Source: Rickettsiales bacterium (GTDB lineage Bacteria > Pseudomonadota > Alphaproteobacteria > Rickettsiales > JALZUV01). From it: DNA of 33,146 nt. Positions 1 to 7,802 of this stretch are shown piece after piece (the stretch's first letter is position 1; each line of letters opens with the position of its first letter). The stretch covers positions 1 to 33,146 of the forward strand of contig JALZUV010000087.1 in the NCBI GenBank assembly GCA_023301245.1, given 5' to 3'. The notes below the pieces were generated by a model. That model was not told the DNA's origin. It searched no databases and saw only the letters and a program-made list of their open reading frames with translations. The translations under genes and the position numbers were made by a program.

Positions 1-1
1 C

Positions 2-592
2 GAAGAGGACGAAGCCGAAGAGGACGAAGCCGAAGAGGACGAAGCCGAAGAGGACGACGAAATCACGGAAGACGCCATCCTCGAAATGTCACACAAAGAG
101 CTAAAAGAGGTCATCGAAGAGAACGAACTCGAAATCGACCTCAACGAGTACAAGAAGACGGCTAAGGGCCTCAAAGAGCTACGCGCCGCCGTCATCGAAT
201 ACCTCGAAGAGGACGAAGAGGAGGACGAAGAGGACGACGAAATCACGGAAGACGCCATCCTCGAAATGTCACACAAAGAGCTAATCGCCCTTTGCGAAGA
301 CGAAGAGCTGGAAACAGACCCTGACGACTTTAAGAAGTCCAGCAAGGGTACTGCCAAATTCGCCAAAGCCATCATTGCGGAACTCTCCGAAGACGACGAA
401 GCCGAAGAGGACGAAGAGGAGGACGAAGACGAAGAGCAGCCTTACACAAAGAAAGAGTTAGAGGCGATGCCAATAGCTGACCTCAAGAAACTCTTCTCTG
501 GTTGGGACTTGGGCAAATTCCCTAAGGGCGCTGAAAAGGTCCAACGGAAGAAAGCCATCGCGACTATCCTTGAAGCGCAAGACGAGGATTAA
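2..592 (+). CDS. Acidic repeat protein with HeH/SAP-like modules (5' partial)
   Basis: The reading frame is open to the left edge, so the ORF-track start at 86 is only an internal Met. The visible 196 residues alternate very acidic Glu/Asp linkers with three helix-extended-loop-helix-like modules: two begin MSHKEL and the third begins YTKKEL. The first two come from a recent duplication, because 59 bp (46-104 and 226-284) are identical. A 15-bp tandem repeat encodes AEEDE units at the left edge. HeH/SAP-type modules are generally nucleic-acid binding, and acidic tails are common on phage single-strand-binding proteins. The gene ends 5 nt before a recA-like gene, so a role as a recombination accessory or ssDNA-binding protein is a reasonable inference, but no OB fold is visible here. 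Confidence 0.9.
   Translation, partial: EEDEAEEDEAEEDEAEEDDEITEDAILEMSHKELKEVIEENELEIDLNEYKKTAKGLKELRAAVIEYLEEDEEEDEEDDEITEDAILEMSHKELIALCEDEELETDPDDFKKSSKGTAKFAKAIIAELSEDDEAEEDEEEDEDEEQPYTKKELEAMPIADLKKLFSGWDLGKFPKGAEKVQRKKAIATILEAQDED
46..284 (+). repeat. 59-bp exact direct repeat inside the acidic protein gene
   Basis: Bases 46-104 and 226-284 are identical and 180 bp apart, so one 60-codon module has been duplicated. The absence of synonymous changes points to a recent duplication or to gene conversion. A shorter 15-bp tandem repeat (gaagccgaagaggac units) lies directly upstream. Confidence 0.9.
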
Positions 593-597
593 ATCTT

Positions 598-1707
598 ATG
601 CCGATCAAGAAACGACCAATCAAAATGGGCGGGTCTATTCGGAAAAGAAAGGGCGCGGGGAAACCTGCGCCCAAATCTTTTAAGTTAGCGGGTACAGAGG
701 TAGGCGAAATCCTTCTCGACGCTAACACGACCTACGGCCTAGGTACTGCTCAAATGGGCAGAGACATCAAACCCATAAAACGTATTCGTACAGGGATATT
801 TGCGTTAGACGTAGCGTTAGGTGGTGGTTGGATGCCCTCTCGTGCCGTTATGGCGTACGGGGAAAAATCCACAGGTAAGACGTCCATAGCCATGCGTACA
901 GCGGTAAGGATGCAACGACTATTCCCAGACCAAATCGTCGTATACATCGACGTAGAGCACACATTCGATATGATTTACTTCGTCAAGCTCGGCGGAGATA
1001 AGGACCGTATACTTATTGTGGAGCCAACATCTGGCGAACTAGCTGTGGACATGGCCGATGCTATGATACGCGCAGCCGAAGTCTCTCTCGTCGTTGTGGA
1101 CAGTATAGCTATGATGGTCCCTATGGCGGAAATCGACGCATCAGCCGATGCAAACCAAGTGGGCATACAAGCGCGTCTTATAAACAGATACGTGCGTAAG
1201 ATGACACAAGCCATCATGGCCGAACGTCATCGCGGACACAGGCCCTTGGTATTCAACATCAACCAGTTCCGCATGAAGATCGGCGTATCCTTCGGGGACC
1301 CTAGGACACTTCCGGGAGGCAAGGGATTGGAGTTCTCTACCTCGCAGCAACTAGAGACCCGTATTAAAAAGGATATGGACAAAAACAAAATGGTTATGCG
1401 TAACGAGCATACCGTTGTGGTCACGAAAAACAAAACAGGCGGACGTTATACCGAAGCCAAGTTTAAAACCGTTGTCACGCCCCATAAAGGCATGCCAGAG
1501 GGTTTCATCGACCAGACGCGGACCATCGTTGATTGGGCTAAGCGATACGACTTATGCGAAGGCCAATACTACATCCCTCTATTGGACAAAAAGTTCCGAA
1601 CCTACGATGAAATTACAGCGGAGTTCGTAACGGACCCCGAAGCGTGTGATGCCTACCAAGGCGAGATTATACACGCCATCATGGACGATTGGGGCTTGCT
1701 TCAATAA
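598..1707 (+). CDS. recA-like: RecA/UvsX-like strand-exchange recombinase
   Basis: ATP-dependent recombinase that forms filaments on ssDNA and pairs it with homologous duplex. The RecA core is clear: Walker A GEKSTGKT (residues about 88-95), YIDVEH with the catalytic Glu near 120, Walker B LVVVDS (about 164-169), and the loop-2 region FNINQFRMKIGV followed by the GG(K)xLxF motif. At 369 aa it is close to bacterial RecA length. The N-terminus is unusually basic and begins MPIKKR, related to the MPIRKR signature on several unrelated proteins here. The start at 598 follows the previous stop by 5 nt, with a weak GAGG upstream. It heads a block with three nucleases, consistent with recombination-dependent replication and repair. 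The family assignment is certain; UvsX versus true RecA cannot be settled by eye. Confidence 0.97.
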   Translation: MPIKKRPIKMGGSIRKRKGAGKPAPKSFKLAGTEVGEILLDANTTYGLGTAQMGRDIKPIKRIRTGIFALDVALGGGWMPSRAVMAYGEKSTGKTSIAMRTAVRMQRLFPDQIVVYIDVEHTFDMIYFVKLGGDKDRILIVEPTSGELAVDMADAMIRAAEVSLVVVDSIAMMVPMAEIDASADANQVGIQARLINRYVRKMTQAIMAERHRGHRPLVFNINQFRMKIGVSFGDPRTLPGGKGLEFSTSQQLETRIKKDMDKNKMVMRNEHTVVVTKNKTGGRYTEAKFKTVVTPHKGMPEGFIDQTRTIVDWAKRYDLCEGQYYIPLLDKKFRTYDEITAEFVTDPEACDAYQGEIIHAIMDDWGLLQ

Positions 1708-2111
1708 TGACAGGTCATAGAGAAAACCCATGGATGTCCCGCAAACGCAAACGTTTGCAAACCTCCGAAGGGCAACGCCGTTCCCCCAAACAGGAAAAAC
1801 AAACGGCTAAACGTCTGGGGGGACGAACGGTCCATGGCTCGGGGCGGTTCTCTAAGAAAGGGGACGTATACGTGCCAGACCTCCTACGCGTCGAGAGTAA
1901 AACCACACAAGCCAAAAGCTTTAGGGTAACTCTCGACATGTTTGCCAAGGTAGAACGGGCGTCCTTACTCTGTAATGAAATCCCTGCTATGGATATTGAG
2001 TTCCTAGACGATAGGGGCAAACCCACTAAACAATTCGTAGTTCTCGACTTTAGAGACTTCGAAACTCTTATAAAAAGGCTACAAGATGCCGAAGCTCAAA
2101 ATCCCTCGTAA
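1707..2111 (+). CDS. PD-(D/E)XK nuclease, Holliday-junction-resolvase-like
   Basis: Small (134 aa) protein with the PD-(D/E)XK signature: KGDVYVPDLLRVESKTT supplies Asp53 and the ExK pair Glu63/Lys65. The preceding GGRTVHGSGRFSKKGD resembles the glycine-rich segment of archaeal Hjc-like resolvases and related phage nucleases. The strongly basic N-terminus (RKRKR) would suit DNA binding. The track start at 1689 is a TTG inside recA; the ATG at 1707 overlaps the recA stop as TAATG and is preferred. One palindromic GCAAACGTTTGC copy lies inside the coding start (1747-1758). The last 26 nt overlap the next gene. The nuclease fold is well supported; junction-resolving activity is an inference from fold and context. 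Confidence 0.9.
   Translation: MTGHRENPWMSRKRKRLQTSEGQRRSPKQEKQTAKRLGGRTVHGSGRFSKKGDVYVPDLLRVESKTTQAKSFRVTLDMFAKVERASLLCNEIPAMDIEFLDDRGKPTKQFVVLDFRDFETLIKRLQDAEAQNPS
1747..1758. promoter_or_regulatory. GCAAACGTTTGC palindrome 1 (intragenic)
   Basis: Exact 12-bp palindrome about 40 nt into the PD-(D/E)XK gene, where it encodes part of a basic RKRL stretch. It may be incidental or an internal operator. Confidence 0.5.
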
Positions 2112-2988
2112 CGTAGTTCTAGACACGTTCACACAGCCTTTCTACGATAACTATAGAACCCGCCTTACCAAAGACTACCGCTTCCATGTATCGGATATCA
2201 TACAGACCGAAAAATCTAGGGTGTTCTGCCCTCGCCAAAAGGTATTGTGGTTCACACAACCTCGCGAGGAAATGCCCCGCCGCATCACGCCGGGATTTGA
2301 GTTGTTGTTTGCGCGCGGCAACTTCCTTCACGATTACATAAGAGACCGCTTCGCAGACAGAAGCCCCTACGGACACACGCTTTACGGTTGGTGGAAGTGC
2401 CGAAACTGCAAACACGCCCTACCCGACGCTACCCTAAAGAAAGTAGTCCGTAAGAAATGCCCGTCTTGTAAACGTCGTAACAAGAACAAGATAAACAACA
2501 TATGGCAAAACGAGTTATGGGAATACCAAGAGCTGGACCTAGAACACCCATCCCTGCACATAGTCGGTCACCCAGACATGATACTCTTCAAGGACGGGAA
2601 GTATTACCTATACGAGATAAAATCTATTGATCGCGCTGATATAGACTTCTCGGAATTAGATGCACCCTTAGGCGACCATACATTGCAGGCCAGCTTCTAC
2701 TATTACCTTATGAAGATCGCGGGATACAATGTGTCTCCCTATATACGATACATATATGTTGACCGTAGTAACAGCACATTATTCAAAGGGTCCTTCGTCA
2801 AAGAGTTCACAATAAAGCGCAGCCCGTACTCTCGACTAGAGCCTTTTTTGAAGAAGGTCGCCCAAGCGGGAAAAGGTATTGAAAAAAGAAAGTTGCCACC
2901 GAAGATATGCAAGAGTATAACGGGGTCACGAGCCAAGGAATGTGGTCGTGCCGTAGAATGCTTCGCAAAGAGAACCCGCAATGTATAA
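2086..2988 (+). CDS. Cas4/RecB-like PD-(D/E)XK nuclease with Cys cluster and zinc ribbon
   Basis: 300 aa. Catalytic signature of the RecB/Cas4 nuclease group: GHPD (Asp164), YEIKS (Glu177, Lys179) and a downstream QASFYYY (Q-x3-Y, about 201-205). One N-terminal Cys (48, in FCPRQK) and three C-terminal Cys (275, 286, 292) have the spacing expected for the 4Fe-4S cluster of Cas4/AddB-type nucleases. An extra CRNC...CPSC pair (105-128), probably a zinc ribbon, is inserted between the N-terminal Cys and the catalytic core. It overlaps the preceding gene by 26 nt and the following RuvC-like gene by 8 nt. The likely role is processing of DNA ends for the RecA-like protein. No cas1, cas2 or CRISPR array is present, so adaptation is not implied. 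Confidence 0.93.
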   Translation: MPKLKIPRNVVLDTFTQPFYDNYRTRLTKDYRFHVSDIIQTEKSRVFCPRQKVLWFTQPREEMPRRITPGFELLFARGNFLHDYIRDRFADRSPYGHTLYGWWKCRNCKHALPDATLKKVVRKKCPSCKRRNKNKINNIWQNELWEYQELDLEHPSLHIVGHPDMILFKDGKYYLYEIKSIDRADIDFSELDAPLGDHTLQASFYYYLMKIAGYNVSPYIRYIYVDRSNSTLFKGSFVKEFTIKRSPYSRLEPFLKKVAQAGKGIEKRKLPPKICKSITGSRAKECGRAVECFAKRTRNV

Positions 2989-3520
2989 AACTTTCGTATG
3001 TATAGACTTCTCCCTACGGTCCACGGGCCTTGCTATCATGGACCACATGGAGAACGTAGCGGCAACACACCGCATCACAACGAAGTCGGGGCTTTCCGAC
3101 CATAAAACCACGGATGAAATCGTCGGGCAGGTATTCGACATTGTAAACGAAAACCCACACATAGGGAGCATAGAGGACACACTCGTCGTTATAGAGGATT
3201 ACGCCATGGGGCGTTTTCAGGGTAAGAGCTTTGCCCGTGCGGAATGCGTAGGCGCGCTGCTATGGAATTTCCGCCAAGACAGCTACCCTATTATAGCTGT
3301 ATCCCCAACAACTCTGAAATCCTATGTCGCGGAAGGCTATACGGCGGGCAAAGCGGGGAAAGCCACCAAGGCTGAGATGCAAGCCGCCGTACACGGTATA
3401 ACAGGGAATTGGTATGCCAACGACGATATAAATGACGCGGTAGCTCTCGGCTTGTTTGCTAACGCCGTATTCACACAGGGAAAAAAGCTCACATACAGAG
3501 CACGTACGCAAATGGTATAA
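2981..3520 (+). CDS. ruvC-like: RuvC-like Holliday-junction resolvase
   Basis: 179-aa RNase H-fold nuclease. The acidic active-site residues stand where RuvC-type proteins have them: CIDFSLRSTGLA (Asp9), VVIEDY (Glu72) and NDDINDAVAL (Asp148/149 and Asp152). The ISPTTLK-like segment (VSPTTLKSYV) plus a GKAGKATK loop is typical of phage RuvC relatives. It would cut four-way junctions made by the RecA-like protein or clear branched DNA before packaging. The start ATG overlaps the previous gene by 8 nt. A PD-(D/E)XK enzyme in the same operon may duplicate this job. Confidence 0.93.
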   Translation: MYKTFVCIDFSLRSTGLAIMDHMENVAATHRITTKSGLSDHKTTDEIVGQVFDIVNENPHIGSIEDTLVVIEDYAMGRFQGKSFARAECVGALLWNFRQDSYPIIAVSPTTLKSYVAEGYTAGKAGKATKAEMQAAVHGITGNWYANDDINDAVALGLFANAVFTQGKKLTYRARTQMV

Positions 3521-3529
3521 TTATTATTC

Positions 3530-3541
3530 GCAAACGTTTGC
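3530..3541. promoter_or_regulatory. GCAAACGTTTGC palindrome 2
   Basis: Exact palindrome located 9 bp upstream of a good -35 box (TTGACA at 3551). It is well placed for a regulator acting on the promoter of the H1-tail gene. Confidence 0.8.
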
Positions 3542-3550
3542 AAAACCCGC

Positions 3551-3579
3551 TTGACATTTTATCCCCATGCGTCATTATC
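3551..3579 (+). promoter_or_regulatory. Sigma-70-like promoter for the H1-tail gene
   Basis: Perfect -35 TTGACA, then 16-17 nt to CATTAT/ATTATC as the -10. It is followed by a roughly 55-nt leader with an AGG-type RBS (acgaggtaatcc) and ATG 3636. This is the strongest -35 I saw in the window. Confidence 0.65.
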
Positions 3580-3635
3580 CATTCATCGGAGCAACATTGC
3601 CCCGTCCAGTAAGCCAACAAACGAGGTAATCCATC

Positions 3636-4814
3636 ATGGCACTTAAAAAAAGCACCGCTAAGAAACCAGCGGCAAAAAAGACTTCTTCTAAGCTGAAAAC
3701 CAGCACCGCGAAGAAAGCAGCCCCCAAAGCAACGAAGAAAACAAACAATAAAGTTGCACGCACGCCGTCATACAAAGTCGGAGATCACGCAACGTTCAAT
3801 GGTTATTCCAGCGACAATGACGACCCGCTCTTCGAAGCTGGCGATACGCTTGCAGTGGTAGGCATCGCCAAAGACAGCGAGAAAAACAAGGTCATCCAAG
3901 TGGTTGCCGTCGAAGACTTCGAAGAGCACATGGCCGACCCGAATGCCAAAGACGGCCCAGACGGCGACGAAGTTCTGCCTTCCGAACTTACGAAGATCAA
4001 GAAAGAGAAAGTCGTCAAAGACCCATACGCTCTCAAAATCACTCACGTCGCCGGTATGGAAGAATATCTCGAAGGTGATTTGGTCAACAACGCCAAGGAG
4101 CTTCAAGACGCCGCTGCGCGTTCCACGTTCTACCTTGGGGGTCTTATCACTGAGCTTTACAAGGACCAGCGTTTCCGCAAGGATTACAAAGGTTACGAAG
4201 ACGAGCTTAACGATGACGAGACACCTCGCAAGGGTACTGGTTGGGCGAAGTTCTGTGAGGAAGAGCTTGGCATGTCCACACGGAAAGCTAGCGACCTTCA
4301 AATGGTCTACATGAACTTCGGTACACTCGAAGACTTCGGTACAGACCAGCTCGACGACATCGGTTGGTCCAAGGCGGTCATCATCGCGCCGTACGTTACC
4401 AACGCCAATGCGGAAGAGGTTATCAAGATTGCCGAGAACACGGGCGTCCGTGACCTTCGTGAGGCAATGAAAACCGATTACTTGGAAGATCGTACGTCTG
4501 GCACAAACCGCGTATCTACGTCTATGAAGCGCATCACGTTCGGCCCATTCAAACTTCTCGAAGACCAAGCGGAAAGCGTCGAAGAAATCTTCAAACGCGC
4601 CCGCAAACAGTTCGGTATCGACGACGCCGACTTGTTGTTCGAAGCCATCGTCACTCAGTGGGCTATGGAAAATCTTGGCGAGACAGCATCCAAAGCTGCC
4701 CGCGCTAAGCGCAACAAGAGGCGTAAAGAGCTTAAGGGCAAAAAGGTTGACGTGTCTGCGTCGGTAGAGCACGAAAAGCGCTTGAACAAGCTTATCGAAA
4801 AGAACGACGTCTAA
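3636..4814 (+). CDS. DNA-binding-like protein with histone-H1-type tail
   Basis: 392 aa. Residues 2-40 are a Lys/Ala/Ser/Thr-rich tail (AKKPAAKK, TAKKAAPKATKK) like histone H1 and bacterial nucleoid proteins. A folded acidic middle follows, then a helical domain containing STFYLGGLITELYKD and ELGMSTRKASDLQMVYMNF, which reads like a helix-turn-helix or structural DNA-associated domain that I cannot name. The C-terminus is basic again (RAKRNKRRKELKGKK). It has its own promoter and a strong terminator, so it is a monocistronic unit and plausibly highly expressed. Chromatin-like packing or regulation of phage DNA is an inference from the tail only. The long minus-strand ORF opposite it (3768-4877) is a shadow. 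Confidence 0.95.
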   Translation: MALKKSTAKKPAAKKTSSKLKTSTAKKAAPKATKKTNNKVARTPSYKVGDHATFNGYSSDNDDPLFEAGDTLAVVGIAKDSEKNKVIQVVAVEDFEEHMADPNAKDGPDGDEVLPSELTKIKKEKVVKDPYALKITHVAGMEEYLEGDLVNNAKELQDAAARSTFYLGGLITELYKDQRFRKDYKGYEDELNDDETPRKGTGWAKFCEEELGMSTRKASDLQMVYMNFGTLEDFGTDQLDDIGWSKAVIIAPYVTNANAEEVIKIAENTGVRDLREAMKTDYLEDRTSGTNRVSTSMKRITFGPFKLLEDQAESVEEIFKRARKQFGIDDADLLFEAIVTQWAMENLGETASKAARAKRNKRRKELKGKKVDVSASVEHEKRLNKLIEKNDV

Positions 4815-4840
4815 ATTGTAATAGACATCGTTTAGGGGGA

Positions 4841-4869
4841 GGGTCGGCCTGTGGGGGCTGGCCCTTTTT
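4841..4869 (+). terminator. Rho-independent terminator
   Basis: GGGTCGGCC / GGCTGGCCC form a 9-bp stem (two G-U pairs) with a 6-nt loop, followed by TTTTT. It ends the transcript of the H1-tail gene. Confidence 0.9.
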
Positions 4870-4878
4870 CTATTCAAA

Positions 4879-4891
4879 GGTTGTAAACGTA
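4879..4891 (+). repeat. GGTTGTAAACGTA motif, copy upstream of the HTH gene
   Basis: Copy of the second recurrent motif, preceded by CAAA as at 10289, ending 15 nt before ATG 4906. TTGTAA could act as a weak -35, but no clear -10 follows at 17 nt. It may be a regulator site or an unusual leader. Confidence 0.6.
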
Positions 4892-4905
4892 TATGGATAC
4901 GCGTA

Positions 4906-5430
4906 ATGAGTAAGATGACATGGTATCACAAGATACCGCTACCTCAGGGGCGAACAAACGGCAGGGTAAGAAAACGGATAGCCAACTCGTCCAAAGGGAT
5001 AGAGCGCACTATAGCTATAAAGAACCCCCACAACATATACCGTACAAAGAACCTAGGCACCTACCACCACATAGTCGGGGTCCGCGTTAAGTTATTCTCC
5101 CTCAATGACGTTGCCAAATTCTTAGGACTGAACTACCATACACTTAAACGTTGGTACAAAGACGACGCATTGCCCACACCCTTCATCACTTTCAAAGGAC
5201 AGGACCGTTCTCAGCCTATGTGGATAGCGGGTCAGATAAATTGCTTTGTCCGCGTTCTTAACGATATTTACGCTGGTGGTTACGTAAGCGTCCCGTGGCG
5301 GTCCCTACCCAGACATGTAGGTATGATCGAAGCGGGGGCTAAAGAGGCCGTAGACCGCTGGAACCGTAACAACACGGGGGAAAAAGAGGTGGATACTACC
5401 GATAAGTATGGTATCGAATTACACGATTAG
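4906..5430 (+). CDS. MerR/excisionase-like helix-turn-helix protein
   Basis: 174 aa. Residues about 63-90 (LFSLNDVAKFLGLNYHTLKRWYKDDALP) are a typical MerR/excisionase winged helix-turn-helix: a first helix with DVAKFLG, a turn, then a recognition helix with LKRWY. The next segment (MWIAGQINCFVRVLNDIY) resembles the wing and helix in similar phage proteins. The N-terminus is basic. There is no effector or dimerisation coiled coil of classic MerR regulators, so it is more like a small DNA-binding adaptor or regulator. It is the only clear HTH-type regulator in the left half. Whether it binds the palindromes is unknown; MerR sites usually have a different shape. Confidence 0.88.
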   Translation: MSKMTWYHKIPLPQGRTNGRVRKRIANSSKGIERTIAIKNPHNIYRTKNLGTYHHIVGVRVKLFSLNDVAKFLGLNYHTLKRWYKDDALPTPFITFKGQDRSQPMWIAGQINCFVRVLNDIYAGGYVSVPWRSLPRHVGMIEAGAKEAVDRWNRNNTGEKEVDTTDKYGIELHD

Positions 5431-5445
5431 TATGTCCTACACCTC

Positions 5446-5474
5446 TTGCTTTACCTGCACTATTACCCTATAAC
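5446..5474 (+). promoter_or_regulatory. Sigma-70-like promoter upstream of the SWIM gene
   Basis: TTGCTT, 17 nt, TATAAC, leading into the gene at 5516. The flanking cacctcttgc...ttacct resembles the promoter at 10684, so the two may share regulation. Confidence 0.65.
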
Positions 5475-5515
5475 TAACCATACATAACCCCACCCCAAAC
5501 CAATCGAGCGATATA

Positions 5516-6850
5516 ATGGTTTCCTTACTTAATGCCAAGCGTTACGCTAAATTCCCAGAGAACCCCGACGACTACCCCTACGACAAGTTCGAAAGCCTAC
5601 ACCCAGCCCTACACCGCACAGGGACGTATCGCGATAAAGTCACGGGCATCGAATACTTTATCGACCTAGAGTTAGGCGAATGCGAATGCAAAAACGGTAA
5701 CGCATGGATGTGGGACCGCAAGGGCGAGAAATACTACGCAAACAAATATTGTAAGCATAAGCTTAAGCTCATGGCCTCCGCTATCGACGCGGCCATAGCG
5801 GACAAAGGGTCCCGCTGGGATGACGACGAATTACTGTGGACGTATATCAAAGCGACGGGGACCCGCTACAACGTATGGGAAGTCGTCAGCGCTTTCCACA
5901 AAGAGCTACGCCGCGCTGACTTTCCTAAAGCTTGGTTCTGGGGAAATATCCTAATGACCAAGCGCGGGGGCAAAGGTCTCGCTAAGTACATGCTCAATAT
6001 CATATACGAAGAGACACGCGACCACGAACTAGCCGACAGCCTTATTGTTCTCGCTGGCTTGAAGCAACCGTCACCTAAGCAATTGCACAGACACATCGCA
6101 TGGTTCTGCGCTTCGGTTAAAAAGTGGGAACTAGACCACCGCTACGAGGTATTCGAAAGCGAAATGGCAGGCTACGCGTGGCTCGTTAAGAACTACGGCA
6201 AATCTGTAGCCAAGGGTGGGGAAATCATTGACAGCGCCGAATACCCCAAGCTTCGCAAACGTTTGCTAAGTGGTTACAAAAAGCGAGACAAAGCTAAATT
6301 CCAATCAGGCCTTAAGGGTATACAAAAGATGAAAACCATCGGGGGCCAAAAACTAGACGATCACCGCGTGGATTTATTCAACGAGCTTATGCAGATAGCC
6401 GAAGACTTTGGCGAGGACGATGCAATGCGGGTAGGCGAAGTCGTCATGCGCCGCGTTAATAAAGGCTTTCCTATCGGTTACCATGAAATAAACGCCGTAG
6501 CTGACGCGCTAATGGGCGAGACATACGAAGCGGGCCTATTACCCAAAAAGGACAGAAAACACGCCCTACGCATCCCTTTCAAGTCAATAAAGAGGGGTCA
6601 CTTCCCTAATATACCTCTTTACGCTCAAGATAATCATACGTGGCTCGGCAAGGGCCTGCTGCGTAAGCACCCAGAACAACTTCAACCGAACGTTAAGCAA
6701 AAAAACTTAGACTTCCGTATATGCGGGGCGTACTACGGTGTGTGCTGGCGAACGCTTGCCTATAAGCAATTCCAAGCGATTGATTGCGAGTGGCACGAGG
6801 TTAACTGGCCCAAGCATTTACACAAAACAGTCTCCGACCTCTGGTATTAA
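5516..6850 (+). CDS. SWIM zinc-finger protein with RarA-like helical segment
   Basis: 444 aa. Residues 56-81 carry CxC...CxH (CEC...YCKH), the ligand pattern of a SWIM zinc finger, which binds DNA or protein. Residues about 135-180 (FPKAWFWGNILMTKR...ELADSLIVLA) recall the C-terminal helical region of RarA/MgsA/WRNIP1 clamp-loader-like proteins, but there is no Walker A or B, so it would be an ATPase-less relative. A second helical stretch (MQIAEDFGEDDAM...) follows. The role could be a replication or repair accessory, given the neighbouring recombination genes; this is tentative. One GCAAACGTTTGC palindrome lies inside the gene (6255). A 17-nt-spaced promoter precedes it; the RBS is weak. 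Confidence 0.92.
   Translation: MVSLLNAKRYAKFPENPDDYPYDKFESLHPALHRTGTYRDKVTGIEYFIDLELGECECKNGNAWMWDRKGEKYYANKYCKHKLKLMASAIDAAIADKGSRWDDDELLWTYIKATGTRYNVWEVVSAFHKELRRADFPKAWFWGNILMTKRGGKGLAKYMLNIIYEETRDHELADSLIVLAGLKQPSPKQLHRHIAWFCASVKKWELDHRYEVFESEMAGYAWLVKNYGKSVAKGGEIIDSAEYPKLRKRLLSGYKKRDKAKFQSGLKGIQKMKTIGGQKLDDHRVDLFNELMQIAEDFGEDDAMRVGEVVMRRVNKGFPIGYHEINAVADALMGETYEAGLLPKKDRKHALRIPFKSIKRGHFPNIPLYAQDNHTWLGKGLLRKHPEQLQPNVKQKNLDFRICGAYYGVCWRTLAYKQFQAIDCEWHEVNWPKHLHKTVSDLWY
6255..6266. promoter_or_regulatory. GCAAACGTTTGC palindrome 3 (intragenic)
   Basis: Exact copy in the middle of the SWIM gene, encoding RKRLL. It is the only copy far from any gene start, so it may be chance codon use. Confidence 0.4.
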
Positions 6851-6859
6851 GGAAAACAC

Positions 6860-7330
6860 ATGCCCGACCAAACTAAGGCAACCGCCGCGCACATATACCA
6901 AGACGGGGGGATATACAGAGACGTTCACGTAGAGCACATGTACGACGCGTTCTTTAACAACGTGGATATATCCGATATTACGCTTGGCAATTTGCAAACA
7001 TACACAAAGATATTTCACGGTGACGACCACCTTGCACCAACAAAAGGTATGTTCGAAAACCTCGCCCTCGCCCACCCATTCTTTACCCAGTTCGGCCACG
7101 TCACGTTGCTACCTGTCGAACCCGAAGAGCAAGTCCCAGCCTTTGCTCATGGTAAAACACACAAGGCATCTATCATATCGTTAGGCGGGGTTCACACCCA
7201 GTACCAATACGCAGACAACTTAGTAAATGCGGGCTTCCTCGCTTACTTACAGCTTGTCCGTCATTACGTTATGGAGCAGTGCACAAACGGAGCCTTAGAC
7301 GGCCTCAGCACAGGTAACACTAAGCACTAA
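6860..7330 (+). CDS. Hypothetical phage protein
   Basis: 156 aa, soluble, no motif I recognise. It has a His-rich N-terminal half (HVEHMYDAFF, FHGDDHLAP) and a Gly/His segment SLGGVHTQYQYADN. The start at 6860 has AAGGAAAA 7-10 nt upstream and lies 9 nt after the SWIM gene, so the two are co-transcribed. No signal peptide or membrane segment. Confidence 0.88.
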   Translation: MPDQTKATAAHIYQDGGIYRDVHVEHMYDAFFNNVDISDITLGNLQTYTKIFHGDDHLAPTKGMFENLALAHPFFTQFGHVTLLPVEPEEQVPAFAHGKTHKASIISLGGVHTQYQYADNLVNAGFLAYLQLVRHYVMEQCTNGALDGLSTGNTKH

Positions 7331-7355
7331 TACCAACCACTGGCAGGAGCGAACA

Positions 7356-7802
7356 ATGCCAATACGTAAAAGAATATCCGACCCCTTCGGCAAAGACGTA
7401 AAAATCGTCGAACGTAATATGAAGTACGGTAAGCCCCCCAAGAAGCCTGCACGACCACGCTGGCGGGGGGAAGCAAAACCACTCGGTGACGCCCTAATGA
7501 AAATCCCGCTTAACCATATCATTAAGCGCAAGGACTACCTTATCTACCTCAAAAAGTATTCCAAGTTATTCGCTATCTACGGCGTAACGGTAGACCTCTA
7601 TCCCTGCTACGATAACCTCACGCTTGACGATGCCCACAAGGTATGCACGGGCGTCATGGTTACCCTACACAGACCTATGGTCCACAAATCTCTTTACCCA
7701 AAAATGATCCTAAAAGCTTCCACGGAAAAAGGCATAAGACAAGAGCGATGGTTAGGGACCGTACTTGATTGGATTGAGACCGAAGTTTACGGTAAATTAT
7801 AA
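7356..7802 (+). CDS. Hypothetical basic protein with MPIRKR N-terminus
   Basis: 148 aa. It begins MPIRKRISDPFG, one of the best examples of the shared N-terminal signature, followed by a Pro/Lys/Arg-rich stretch to residue 40. The rest (NHIIKRKDYLIYLKKYSKLFAIYGVTVDLYP) looks folded but unrecognised. GGAG lies 9 nt before the ATG. The stop overlaps the next start (TAATG). Confidence 0.88.
   Translation: MPIRKRISDPFGKDVKIVERNMKYGKPPKKPARPRWRGEAKPLGDALMKIPLNHIIKRKDYLIYLKKYSKLFAIYGVTVDLYPCYDNLTLDDAHKVCTGVMVTLHRPMVHKSLYPKMILKASTEKGIRQERWLGTVLDWIETEVYGKL

Noticed and set aside
1689-1706. TTG start for the PD-(D/E)XK gene
   Set aside because: Lies inside recA; ATG 1707 makes the common TAATG coupling.
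2086-2988. CRISPR adaptation Cas4
   Set aside because: No cas1, cas2 or repeat array; the context is phage recombination.
3768-4877. 369-aa minus-strand ORF
   Set aside because: Complete shadow of the H1-tail gene, no RBS, reads through its terminator; its long length follows from codon bias.
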